Assembly: GCA_002418285.1 (NCBI GenBank)
Contig: DIDT01000018.1
Location: forward strand, 124,001 to 188,000
DNA: 64,000 nucleotides
Direction: 5' to 3'
Source: Phycisphaerales bacterium UBA5793
Lineage (GTDB): Bacteria; Planctomycetota; Phycisphaerae; Phycisphaerales; UBA5793
The notes under the pieces were generated by a model that had not been told where the DNA came from, made no database searches, and worked only from the letters and a program-made list of their open reading frames with translations. Made by a program: the position numbers and the translations under genes. Shown one piece after another: positions 51,933 to 59,897 of the stretch. Numbering within the stretch: position 1 is the first letter of the stretch; each line of letters begins with the position of its first letter.

Positions 51933-54062
51933 TCAATGCGCCGGCAGCCCAAACCACACCCACCCCAGTGCGAATGGCGTGGCGATGGCCAGGCCGGTGA
52001 AGACCGCAACGAAGAGAATCAAGACATAGGTGCGGATGTTGCCCGCCTGGGTGCGGTGCAGGATCCCGCCCAGTCGCACTGCGGCGCGGCCGCTGCCGCG
52101 CACGGTGCCGTCCACGTATCGATAGTCGAATCCGCCGACGAGGAAGCCGAGTTCCTTGCCGATCCACGCGACGCCGTTGACGATGCCATCGACGACGAGT
52201 CGGTCGAAGGCGCCGAGCAAGGATGAGATCGTCTTGACAATGTTGACAACGATGATGTCGTAGAGGCCGTCGAAGCCCATCTTGTTGTAGAGCCACCAGT
52301 GGATCTGCGCGATGCCGGGGATGGCGGCGATCCTGGAACTGATGGTGAAGCCGTTGACGTAGATCACGAAGCCGAGCGCGATGGAGGCGATCCAGCCGAA
52401 GCCGTGCAGCAGAGCGGTGTGCACGAAGTGGTACCCGTGCTCCATCTGGCTTTCTTCGAAGGGCTGGGCGGTCGCGGGCGCGGTGGCGTGAATGTTGGCG
52501 CCGACGTTGAAGAAGCTCCAACCAATGAAGATGGCAAACGCGGCGAGCACCACCTGCGGCGCCCACATGGTCCAGTTCACTTCATGAGCGTGGTCGTAGA
52601 GGTGCTTGTCGCGCGGCTTGCCGAGGAAGGTCAGCACGAAGGCCCGCGTCATGTAGAACGCCGTGACGTAGGCGATGATGGTCGGGCCCCAGTAGAAGAC
52701 GGCTCCCCAGTTCATGCCTGCAACGGCCAGCGCATCGCCGTAGTTCACCGTCGCGGCGATGATGCCGTCTTTCGAGTAGTACCCGGAAAGGGCGATTGCT
52801 TCTCCGCCAATCGTCAGAAATGGAATTGACGCGCCGGCAATAGCGAGGGTGCAGATGGCAAAGCACGCGGCGGTAATGGGCATCTTCTTGATGAGTCCAC
52901 CGTACTTGGTCATCTCCTGCTCGTGATGTGAAGCGACGATGACCGAGCCGGAGCACTGGAACAGGCAGCACTTGAAGAATGCGTGGGTGACCAAGTGAAA
53001 CATGGCGAAGGTGTATGAACCGACGCCCAGGCCAAGCACCATGTAGCCAAGCTGGGAGAGCGTCGAGTAGGCGAGGACGCGCTTGATGTCCGTCTGCACA
53101 CAGGCGATCAGTGCCGCCATGACGAGCGTGATCAGGCCGATCGTTGCGACGAAGAGGTGCGCCGCAGGCGTGAGCAGCGGGAAGATGCGTGCGGTCAGAT
53201 ACACGCCGGCCGCGACCATCGTGGCACTGTGGACGATTGATGAAACAGGCGTCGGGCCTTCCATTGCGTCGGGCAGCCAGGTTTGCAGGGGGAATTGAGC
53301 GCTCTTGCCCATGGCGCCCATGAACAAGCCGATGCCGGCGATGGTAAGCCACCACTCGTTGGCGCCGGCGTGCAGCGGGTCGATGTGGTGCATCGCCATC
53401 AACTGCGTGAAGATGCCGCCGGACTCAGCCGGCGCCGCACGGAGGATCAGGTCACCGCCGAATTTGACGAAGATGATGCCCATGCCGACGAGGAAGCCCA
53501 TGTCGCCGATGCGGTTCATCACGAAGGCCTTCTTGCAGGCCAGTTGCGGACCGCGCTTCTCGTACCAGAAGCCGATAAGCAGGTAGCTCGAGATGCCGAC
53601 GAGTTCCCAGAACACGAAGAGCTGGAGCAGGCTGTTGCCGAGCACGATGCCGAGCATCGAGAAGGTGAACAACTGCATATAGGCCATGAAGCGGTTCTTG
53701 CGGGGGTCGCCTTCCATGTACCCGATCGAGTAGATGTGCACCAGCGTGGAGATGATCGTGACCATGGCAAAGAGCAGCACGGTCATCTTGTCCACGTACG
53801 GGCCGACCTGGAGGTAGCGTGGGACGCCGGCGGCGTCAGTGCCCATCTGCAGCCAGTTCCACGCTTCGACCTGAGGCGTGCCGTCGCCGCTCATGAAAGT
53901 GACGTAGGCAATGGCGGAGCACACCAGCGAACCGCCGACCATCGCAACGGTGAACCACGGCCAGAACTTCGGCGAGCCAATGCGCGATGAGAACAGCACC
54001 ACGATCGCGAAGCCGACGATCGGCAGCAGGGTTGCCAGTACCAGAAGATTCGCGGGAGTCAT
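51933..54062 (-). CDS. nuoL: NADH-quinone oxidoreductase subunit L
   Basis: The 709-aa subunit carries the lateral helix at its C-terminus and the antiporter core: 'MGKSAQFPLQTWLPDAMEGPTPVSSIVHSATMVAAGVYL' with conserved Lys and His, and 'IKRVLAYSTLSQLGYMVLGLGV'. The N-terminal oxidoreductase_q1_N part (YMEGDPRKNRFMAYMQLFTFSMLGIV) is complete. Order nuoJ-K-L-M-N is the canonical one. Confidence 0.96.
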   Translation of the reverse strand: MTPANLLVLATLLPIVGFAIVVLFSSRIGSPKFWPWFTVAMVGGSLVCSAIAYVTFMSGDGTPQVEAWNWLQMGTDAAGVPRYLQVGPYVDKMTVLLFAMVTIISTLVHIYSIGYMEGDPRKNRFMAYMQLFTFSMLGIVLGNSLLQLFVFWELVGISSYLLIGFWYEKRGPQLACKKAFVMNRIGDMGFLVGMGIIFVKFGGDLILRAAPAESGGIFTQLMAMHHIDPLHAGANEWWLTIAGIGLFMGAMGKSAQFPLQTWLPDAMEGPTPVSSIVHSATMVAAGVYLTARIFPLLTPAAHLFVATIGLITLVMAALIACVQTDIKRVLAYSTLSQLGYMVLGLGVGSYTFAMFHLVTHAFFKCCLFQCSGSVIVASHHEQEMTKYGGLIKKMPITAACFAICTLAIAGASIPFLTIGGEAIALSGYYSKDGIIAATVNYGDALAVAGMNWGAVFYWGPTIIAYVTAFYMTRAFVLTFLGKPRDKHLYDHAHEVNWTMWAPQVVLAAFAIFIGWSFFNVGANIHATAPATAQPFEESQMEHGYHFVHTALLHGFGWIASIALGFVIYVNGFTISSRIAAIPGIAQIHWWLYNKMGFDGLYDIIVVNIVKTISSLLGAFDRLVVDGIVNGVAWIGKELGFLVGGFDYRYVDGTVRGSGRAAVRLGGILHRTQAGNIRTYVLILFVAVFTGLAIATPFALGWVWFGLPAH

Positions 54063-54123
54063 GGAGTCCTCATCCGATCGCGAAACGAAATCCAGGTTCG
54101 ACCGATGTACTCGCCGGCGGGAT

Positions 54124-54459
54124 TCAGCCGCTGAGCATGCGGGCCCGTTCGATATCGATGGTCGAGAAGTGGTTGTAGAAGTTCAGGAAAATGGCCAGGG
54201 CGATGGCCGCTTCGGCCGCCGCAAGCACGATGATGAACATGGCGAACATGAGGCCGTCGACCGCGGGGGCCGCGCCGTGCGCCACCGCTTCACCGGCCCA
54301 ACTGAAGCGGTTGAAAGCGACGAGGTTCACGTTGGCGGCGTTGAGGATGAGTTCGACACCCATGAGGATGCCGATGGCGTTGCGCTTGGTGAGAATGGTC
54401 GCGACGCCGCAGCCAAAGAGGATCGCCGAGAGGGTGAGGAAGTGACCCAGACCGATCAT
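54124..54459 (-). CDS. nuoK: NADH-quinone oxidoreductase subunit K
   Basis: The 111-aa three-helix subunit has the conserved membrane glutamates in LMGVELILNAANVNLVAF and VLAAAEAAIALAIFLNFY. ATG 54457-54459 overlaps the nuoJ stop by 4 bp. The loop after helix 2 (WAGEAVAHGAAPAVDG) is slightly longer than in Escherichia coli. Confidence 0.96.
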   Translation of the reverse strand: MIGLGHFLTLSAILFGCGVATILTKRNAIGILMGVELILNAANVNLVAFNRFSWAGEAVAHGAAPAVDGLMFAMFIIVLAAAEAAIALAIFLNFYNHFSTIDIERARMLSG

Positions 54460-55181
54460 CGCGAATCCTCACTCTTCAGATCCGTGTGGCGCCCCTTGGC
54501 GATATAGGCGGCTCCGATCATGACCACGAGCAGCAGCACGCCGGCGAGCTCAAAGGGCAGAGCATACTTGCCGAGCAGGTTGCGGCCCAGATCGGCAACG
54601 CCGTAGGGTTCGACGTCGCCCGTGGGGCTCGACAGCGGGAGCTTATTGGCCAGTTCAACCACGCCGATGAAGATCATCAACGCGGTCAAGATCACACCAA
54701 TGCCCCAGCCCATGATTCGTTGCGGGACGGGTACGGTCAGGCGGATAAAGGGGTTCTTGCTCGTGAGCATCACGCCGAAGATGATGAGGATCAGCGTGCC
54801 GCCCACGTAGACGATAAGTTGGATGGCAGCCAGGAACTCGGCGGCGAGGAAAAAGTAGAGCATCGCCACGCTACCCAGCGTGAAGAGCAGAAAGACCGCC
54901 ATGCGGACAATCTGCTGGGAAAAAACGACCCCAAGCGCTCCCAGGACCGCCACCCCGGCGAAGAGGTAAAACAGCCACGGTGCGACCGGATCAAGCGTCG
55001 GAGGTTGCTGTGCCAGAAGCACCCGGACCACCCTTGTGAAAAAGGACACAATATGAAGGGCCAAGATAGCGGCAATGCACCATCGGGTCAACTTCCCCAA
55101 ACCTCCGGAATCCCCCTCAACTATGCGCAAAGCGGGTTTGAACGCGTCCGGTCGAGGCGGTGGGGCGAGGCGATCATGCAA
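54456..55181 (-). CDS. nuoJ: NADH-quinone oxidoreductase subunit J
   Basis: The membrane subunit has the family signature in helix 3: AIQLIVYVGGTLILIIFGVML, with further helices (WLFYLFAGVAVLGALGVVF; GIGVILTALMIFIGVV; ELAGVLLLVVMIGAAYIA). No ATG precedes the first helices. TTG 55179-55181 gives 241 aa. TTG 55089-55091, 9 nt after GGAGG, gives 211 aa and is a good alternative. It is the first gene of the block; its promoter is probably in 55182-55400. Confidence 0.93.
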   Translation of the reverse strand: MHDRLAPPPRPDAFKPALRIVEGDSGGLGKLTRWCIAAILALHIVSFFTRVVRVLLAQQPPTLDPVAPWLFYLFAGVAVLGALGVVFSQQIVRMAVFLLFTLGSVAMLYFFLAAEFLAAIQLIVYVGGTLILIIFGVMLTSKNPFIRLTVPVPQRIMGWGIGVILTALMIFIGVVELANKLPLSSPTGDVEPYGVADLGRNLLGKYALPFELAGVLLLVVMIGAAYIAKGRHTDLKSEDSR

Positions 55182-55450
55182 GGAAATCGCGGGTGGCCAG
55201 AGTCACGATGTGCGGCCGCAGGTGCGGCGATCCCGGTAGTAGCGGCCCCGCCTGGTAAGAGTCTCGCATCGCGCAGAGTTGTTCGGTATATGGCAGGATG
55301 TTAAGAACTCGCGGGGGAGTTTGGTTGAAAGCCCCGGAGAATCTGGGGGGCTGCTTCCATAACATATTGCCAATAAAGTACTTGTGTGATTTGCAAGAAC
55401 CTGCGATTTCTCGATTGACTTGCCCTTCCTGACCCGGCTATGGTCAGTTT
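55182..55450. other. Intergenic region between nuoJ and the candidate sRNA
   Basis: About 270 bp with no ORF having a usable RBS. The right half (55350-55400) is AT-rich (ATAACATATTGCCAATAAAG), a plausible site for the nuoJ promoter on the minus strand; I could not fix its elements. Confidence 0.4.
55415..55444 (+). promoter_or_regulatory. Candidate sigma-70-type promoter
   Basis: TTGACT (55415-55420) and TATGGT (55439-55444) are 18 bp apart. The predicted start at 55451 coincides with the first base of a structured segment that ends in a terminator. Confidence 0.55.
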
Positions 55451-55541
55451 GACCGTCTATCCTTGGACGACGCGGTTAGTCACCGCGGTCTTCTTGCCGC
55501 CGTGCGGGTGTCGGAGCTTCGCACGGCGGTTTTTCATTTTT
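55451..55541 (+). ncRNA. Candidate small RNA ending in a strong terminator
   Basis: The ~85-nt transcript would hold GACCG (55451-55455) able to pair with CGGTC (55486-55490), a 6-bp hairpin CGCGGT-TAGTC-ACCGCG (55471-55476 with 55482-55487) that competes with part of that pairing, and a 10-bp terminator stem (55497-55506 with 55520-55529) followed by TTTTTCATTTTT. No ORF with an RBS lies inside. It reads against the end of cstA, so it could also act on that mRNA. Confidence 0.5.
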
Positions 55542-55577
55542 GAATTGCGGTGCGCGGAGTCATGCGATGCAATCGCA

Positions 55578-58328
55578 TCATGCTGATGCAACGCGCGCTT
55601 CGTGCGGCACATCAGTTGCACCGTGCTCGACGATGCCGCGCACGCGCGGCAACACAAGGAGCGCTTCGATGATCATCCAGATCTCGATCACAATTGACGC
55701 GATGCCGATGAGCGCCAGCGGCCACTGGGTGTCACCGCCGACAGGCATGAGCCAGCGCGGCGAATCAGCACTGCCGATGAACACCTGCCAACCCATCGCC
55801 CACAGCGGCATGATGAGCATGAAGATCATGGGAACGATGAGGAACCACAACGGTTTGCGCCGCCGCCAGAGATAGAGTGTGACGACGATGAAGGACAAGC
55901 CAGCGAGGAGTTGATTGGTGGCGCCGAAGAGCGGCCAGAGGATGAGGCCGCCCTTGCCGCCGTACTGCGCGATCCAATCCCACGCGGTTTGCGGGTGATG
56001 AGAGAGCAGATTGCCCCAGAAGCCTTTTCCTCCTTCATCGGTCGCGCCGGCCGGCAAGGCCGCGAGCACGGTGGCGATGACGATGGCGAAGATGGTGGCG
56101 CCGTGTTTGTTGGTGAGCCAGTGGATCGGGTTGAGGAGGTTCAGCGCGCTGGGGGTGATGGACTTACCGGCGCGCTCGATTTCTTCGGGGGTGATGCGTT
56201 CGCCGCACTCGGGGCATTGGATGTCTTCGCGTGATGAATGTGCGTTGTCTTTAGTCCCGGAGGGACGATGGGGTGTAGCCACGGGTGGAGCGAGGCTGCT
56301 TTGAGCATCGCGGAACCCGTGGGAGTCGGGCGCGGATTGATTGGAGCCCCGGAGGGGCGAAGGAGTTGTGCGTCCTTTTCGCGCGCCGGTTTCTGTCGCC
56401 CCTCCGGGGCTTGGGAGTTTCTGCGCGTCGTTTCCACGGGTTGCGCTCGTCGCTGTGCGACTTGCTTCACCCGTGGCTACATTCGTTGACCCCTCCGGGG
56501 TCGAGGGCGCTGCACTTCGTGCATACGGAGTCATTCGTTGCCATAACGTGTAGCCGCACCTGGGACAGAACCTGGGGTCTTGACTCCAAGGAAGAAACGT
56601 CGCGGCGAGTTCCTGCACGACGTAGCGCTGGAGGCGGCAGGCGGTGTCGAGCGTGGTCCCGGCGAATGAGGCGACGAGCACGCCCATCAGCGCCACGGCG
56701 ACGCCGAGCGGCAGGCCGATGGCGCGAAGGAGATTGGCGGAGCCGTCTACGAAGGCGGCGACGGTGCGCGCGAGTCCGCCGGCGGCGGACCAGGATTGGT
56801 AGCGGGTGTTGAAGGCGGCTCCACTAACGATCGCTACGGCAACGGCAGACTCCGTTTGGACGTCTCCGCGAACGACAACGCCTTCATCGACGAACGACAA
56901 CGCGCCATGAAATGAGTTTGGCCCCAGGGGTCGATACAGGCCTGTCTCCAATCCCATATCTTCCTTTGGGCTATTCGTGTGCCGACCCCAATTGATTGCT
57001 TCGGTCTGACCAGGCGTTGACAGTCGCATCCCGAGTGGTGTCCGATCAGTTGCACTCCGTCTGGGCAGTACCGCAATCTCCAAGTTTCGTGAAATCCCTC
57101 GGACGTCCACAAACTCTCGATTGCTTGTTTCGAATGCCGCATGCGATCCCATCATGAACGAACTTGGTAGCGAAACCCCCAGCCCCAACCCCGCCACGCA
57201 CGCGATGATCACGAGCGTCGCAAGGAATCCCTCCGTCAGCATTGATCCGTAACCGACAAATCGCGCATCCGGTTCGCTTTCGATCTGTTTGCTGCTCGTG
57301 CCGCTGCTGACCAGGCAGTGGAAGCCGCTGACGGCGCCGCAGGCGATGGTGATGAAGAGGAAGGGGAAGATCGTCGGCGCGCCGGCCGGGTGGGGGTTCC
57401 ACATCGGCGCGACGATCTCGAGCGGTTGACGTGCGGCTCCTTCGACGGGCGGCGCGCCGCCGATGAACGCCGCAACGACCAGGCCGACCACGATCAATCC
57501 CATCGCCGAGAGGAGTTGCAGGCTGTTGATGTAGTCGCGCGGCTGGAGCAGCAGCCACACCGGCAACACCGACGCCACATACGAATAGAGCAGCAGGACG
57601 ATGACCCACGTCATATTCGACCACGACGCCATCCACGCGTTGGCGGCGTGCAGGCCGTGCATCATCGGCGTGAGAATCGGCAGGCTCGTCGTGAAGTTGT
57701 CATCGCCGATCACGACGGTGAGATACATGATTGCCAATGCGATGATCGACGGCACGAGCAGGCTCGCACCGCGGCGATGCAGCCACATGCCGATGGCCAC
57801 GGCGATGGGAATCTGCACTGTGCAAGGGAAGATCGACGCCGGGTATTGGCGGAAGACGGTGGCGATGACGAGGCCGAAGATCGCCAGGACGATGGTCAGC
57901 CCCATGAAGAGAATGAGCAGGAAGAGGATGCGGACACGCTTGTTGAGGACGCGACCGGCGACGTCACCAATGGTCTGTCCGGCGTGGCGCATGGAGACGA
58001 CAAGCGCGCCGAGATCGTGAACTGCGCCGATGAAGACTGAGCCGAGTACGACCCAGATGAGCGCGGGCAGCCAGCCCCACATCACGGCAATGGCGGGTCC
58101 GACAATGGGGCCGGTGCCGGCGATGGAGGTGAAGTGGTGGCCGAAGATGACGGCCTTCTTGGTGGGAACGTAGTCGGTGCCGTCGTTGAGTCGCTGTGAC
58201 GGGCAAACTGCGTTCGCGCTGAGGGCGAAGATGCGATGACCGAGCCAGCGCCCGTAGGTGTGGTAGGCGACGATGAAGCCGAGGCCGGCGGCGATGGCGA
58301 TGAGCAGCGTTCCCATCGACCAAAGCAT
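55578..58328 (-). CDS. cstA: Carbon starvation protein CstA with a repeat-derived insert
   Basis: The 916-aa product is a peptide/pyruvate-type transporter of the CstA family: FGHHFTSIAGTGPIVGPAIAVMWGW, GAVHDLGALVVSMRHAGQTIGDVAG, GFHCLVSSGTSSKQIESEPDARFVGYG and ASFAGTTLDTACRLQRYVVQEL are family segments. It is longer than Escherichia coli CstA (~700 aa). One extra stretch lies at residues ~395-485. The other, ~115 aa, separates a zinc-ribbon half (FCPRCGYTLW) from its partner (IQCPECGERITPEEIERAG). That second insert is encoded by GC-rich palindromic repeats (56250-56500) and is kept in frame. The transporter core resumes with LLNPIHWLTNKHGATIFAIVIATVLAAL. Confidence 0.93.
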   Translation of the reverse strand: MLWSMGTLLIAIAAGLGFIVAYHTYGRWLGHRIFALSANAVCPSQRLNDGTDYVPTKKAVIFGHHFTSIAGTGPIVGPAIAVMWGWLPALIWVVLGSVFIGAVHDLGALVVSMRHAGQTIGDVAGRVLNKRVRILFLLILFMGLTIVLAIFGLVIATVFRQYPASIFPCTVQIPIAVAIGMWLHRRGASLLVPSIIALAIMYLTVVIGDDNFTTSLPILTPMMHGLHAANAWMASWSNMTWVIVLLLYSYVASVLPVWLLLQPRDYINSLQLLSAMGLIVVGLVVAAFIGGAPPVEGAARQPLEIVAPMWNPHPAGAPTIFPFLFITIACGAVSGFHCLVSSGTSSKQIESEPDARFVGYGSMLTEGFLATLVIIACVAGLGLGVSLPSSFMMGSHAAFETSNREFVDVRGISRNLEIAVLPRRSATDRTPLGMRLSTPGQTEAINWGRHTNSPKEDMGLETGLYRPLGPNSFHGALSFVDEGVVVRGDVQTESAVAVAIVSGAAFNTRYQSWSAAGGLARTVAAFVDGSANLLRAIGLPLGVAVALMGVLVASFAGTTLDTACRLQRYVVQELAATFLPWSQDPRFCPRCGYTLWQRMTPYARSAAPSTPEGSTNVATGEASRTATSATRGNDAQKLPSPGGATETGARKGRTTPSPLRGSNQSAPDSHGFRDAQSSLAPPVATPHRPSGTKDNAHSSREDIQCPECGERITPEEIERAGKSITPSALNLLNPIHWLTNKHGATIFAIVIATVLAALPAGATDEGGKGFWGNLLSHHPQTAWDWIAQYGGKGGLILWPLFGATNQLLAGLSFIVVTLYLWRRRKPLWFLIVPMIFMLIMPLWAMGWQVFIGSADSPRWLMPVGGDTQWPLALIGIASIVIEIWMIIEALLVLPRVRGIVEHGATDVPHEARVASA
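56250..56505. repeat. Palindromic repeat cluster inside cstA
   Basis: Four short palindromes, AGTCCCGGAGGGACGA (~56253), AGCCCCGGAGGGGCGA (~56345), CGCCCCTCCGGGGCTTGG (~56397) and ACCCCTCCGGGGTCGAGG (~56489), alternate with two longer arms holding GTAGCCACGGGTGGAGCG (~56275) and CCACGGGTTGCGCTCGTC (~56434) ending in TTCACCCGTGGCTAC. They resemble intergenic repeats I recall from planctomycete genomes, here lying in a coding sequence. Confidence 0.75.
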
Positions 58329-58454
58329 AACCGATCAGGCGAACCGAAGTTTGCGATGATCAGAAAAGATCCCCACGCCCGGCAATGTGTGGCGACTGCC
58401 AAGGGCGTGGGGGAGGAGAGCCTATGCGAATGTCTGAGGCCGTTGAAAGTCTCG

Positions 58455-59708
58455 TCAGAACTGGCACCAGTCGGTGTTGCTGATCACACAGGTGGAAGGC
58501 TGCACGGCCTGCAGCGCGATGTTGCGTCCAGCAGCGGCGTTGGGAACAAATCGACGGAAGAGTCCGTCGCCGTTGGCGTCCGTGGTTGACGAACCGGCGA
58601 TAATCGGCACATCCATGCCGAGCATGACTCCGGGGCAGCCGGGGACTTCGCGCGAGCCACTGGCCATACTGTAGACGAAGTAGGTGCGTGTGTTAGGAGA
58701 AGCGCCGGTGATGGTCCACTCGTTCAACTGGCCGGCAATGCCGGGGGCCGGGCCGGCGAGGACGGCGTCGATGGGTACGGCAGAGATGGCGAGCCAGCCG
58801 AGCACGCTACGCGTCATGTTCGCGGCAAACTCGTAGTCGATGTAGTTGGGCGTATCGACGGAGTCGGTCTGGTGGTGGTAGTTTGGGTTGAGGTCGAATT
58901 CGTTTTCGATGAGAAGTGCGGCCTGCCAACCTTGCCACTCGAACGGCGCGTGATCGCTGCGATCCATGACGCCGTACATCACGGGTTCAAGCCCACCGTA
59001 TTGGGTCAGGCAGTCCGCAAGCGCCTGCTTGCACGGATCAGAGTTGGTGCTGCCGTACACAGCAGCGCGGTTCACGCCATCGGGATTGAACGCGATCATG
59101 TCCGTCGAGATCATCCCGCGGATGTCGTCGTTGGCATGAGCCGAGGCGTAGGCCTGACTGCCCTTGAGTCCCTGCTCCTCGCGGTCGAAGGCGATGAGGA
59201 CAATGGTTGCTTCAAATCGATGGGAGGCGATGATGCGGGCCAGTTCCATGACGCAGGCGGTGCCACTGCCGTTGTCATCGGCGCCGGGGGTGCCGGCCGA
59301 GTCATAGTGCGCGCCGACGATGTAGATTTCGTCCGGCCGCACGAAGCCTTCGTGAACGGCAACGACGTTGTAGTAGGTGTTGCCGTAGTAGACGAATGAT
59401 TCGAGTGAGGTAGCCAGTCCCAGGCTTTCGAAGTGATCGACGATGTTCGTTCTGGCGAGATCATGCTGCGGGCCGTAGCGGCGCTCCATTCCGTCGTGGG
59501 TGAAAAGCAGGTCGTCGAGATAGTGCTGGTAGGTCGAGGCGCTGACCTGTGCGACCAGTTCGTCGACCGGACCGGCCAGCAGCGCGCGCGGAGTGCAGAG
59601 GATGGCCATCATCGCCGCGAGCAGGGCCACCACGGCGCGTGTGCCCAAATAGAAGTTCTTCGTGGAATCTTTTGGTTGGTGGTCGGCGAGATTGGAAAGC
59701 GCGCGCAT
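58455..59708 (-). CDS. Secreted M28-family zinc peptidase with type B C-terminal module
   Basis: ATG 59706-59708 follows AAGGAGG with a 5-nt spacer. The 417-aa product has a signal peptide (AVVALLAAMMAILCTPRALLAG). Residues ~90-320 are an M28 aminopeptidase domain with its zinc ligands: His in GAHYDSAGTPGADDNGSG (plus the Asp), the Glu-Glu in DREEQGLKGS, Asp in STDMIAFNPDG and His in YHHQTDSVDTPNY. The last ~95 residues are the type B module (TRTYFVYSMASGS, VPGCPGVMLGMD, DANGDGLFRRFVPNAAAGRNIALQAV). Probably extracellular. Frame runs open to 59882 but without signal features. Confidence 0.93.
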   Translation of the reverse strand: MRALSNLADHQPKDSTKNFYLGTRAVVALLAAMMAILCTPRALLAGPVDELVAQVSASTYQHYLDDLLFTHDGMERRYGPQHDLARTNIVDHFESLGLATSLESFVYYGNTYYNVVAVHEGFVRPDEIYIVGAHYDSAGTPGADDNGSGTACVMELARIIASHRFEATIVLIAFDREEQGLKGSQAYASAHANDDIRGMISTDMIAFNPDGVNRAAVYGSTNSDPCKQALADCLTQYGGLEPVMYGVMDRSDHAPFEWQGWQAALLIENEFDLNPNYHHQTDSVDTPNYIDYEFAANMTRSVLGWLAISAVPIDAVLAGPAPGIAGQLNEWTITGASPNTRTYFVYSMASGSREVPGCPGVMLGMDVPIIAGSSTTDANGDGLFRRFVPNAAAGRNIALQAVQPSTCVISNTDWCQF

Positions 59709-59897
59709 GTGGCCTCCTTGGGTCGATGAGGGTTGATGCCGATCGTGCCTCATAACACGATAAATATATCCGATTTTCCATGCGAGTGTCGGAGAAGTGT
59801 GGGATTTTTGGGCGGGGTCATTTCCCTGTTCATGCGTGCCCGGGTCTGCGGGGTGCAGAATCGCCCTCCCCGGGCTCTTCACCTACCCTTTGCGTTC

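Noticed and set aside
51088..52029. Long plus-strand frame rich in Asp, Glu and Val
   Set aside because: Reverse reading of nuoM/nuoL membrane helices; no start signal. Similar frames over nuoN, nuoL and nuoJ were rejected for the same reason.
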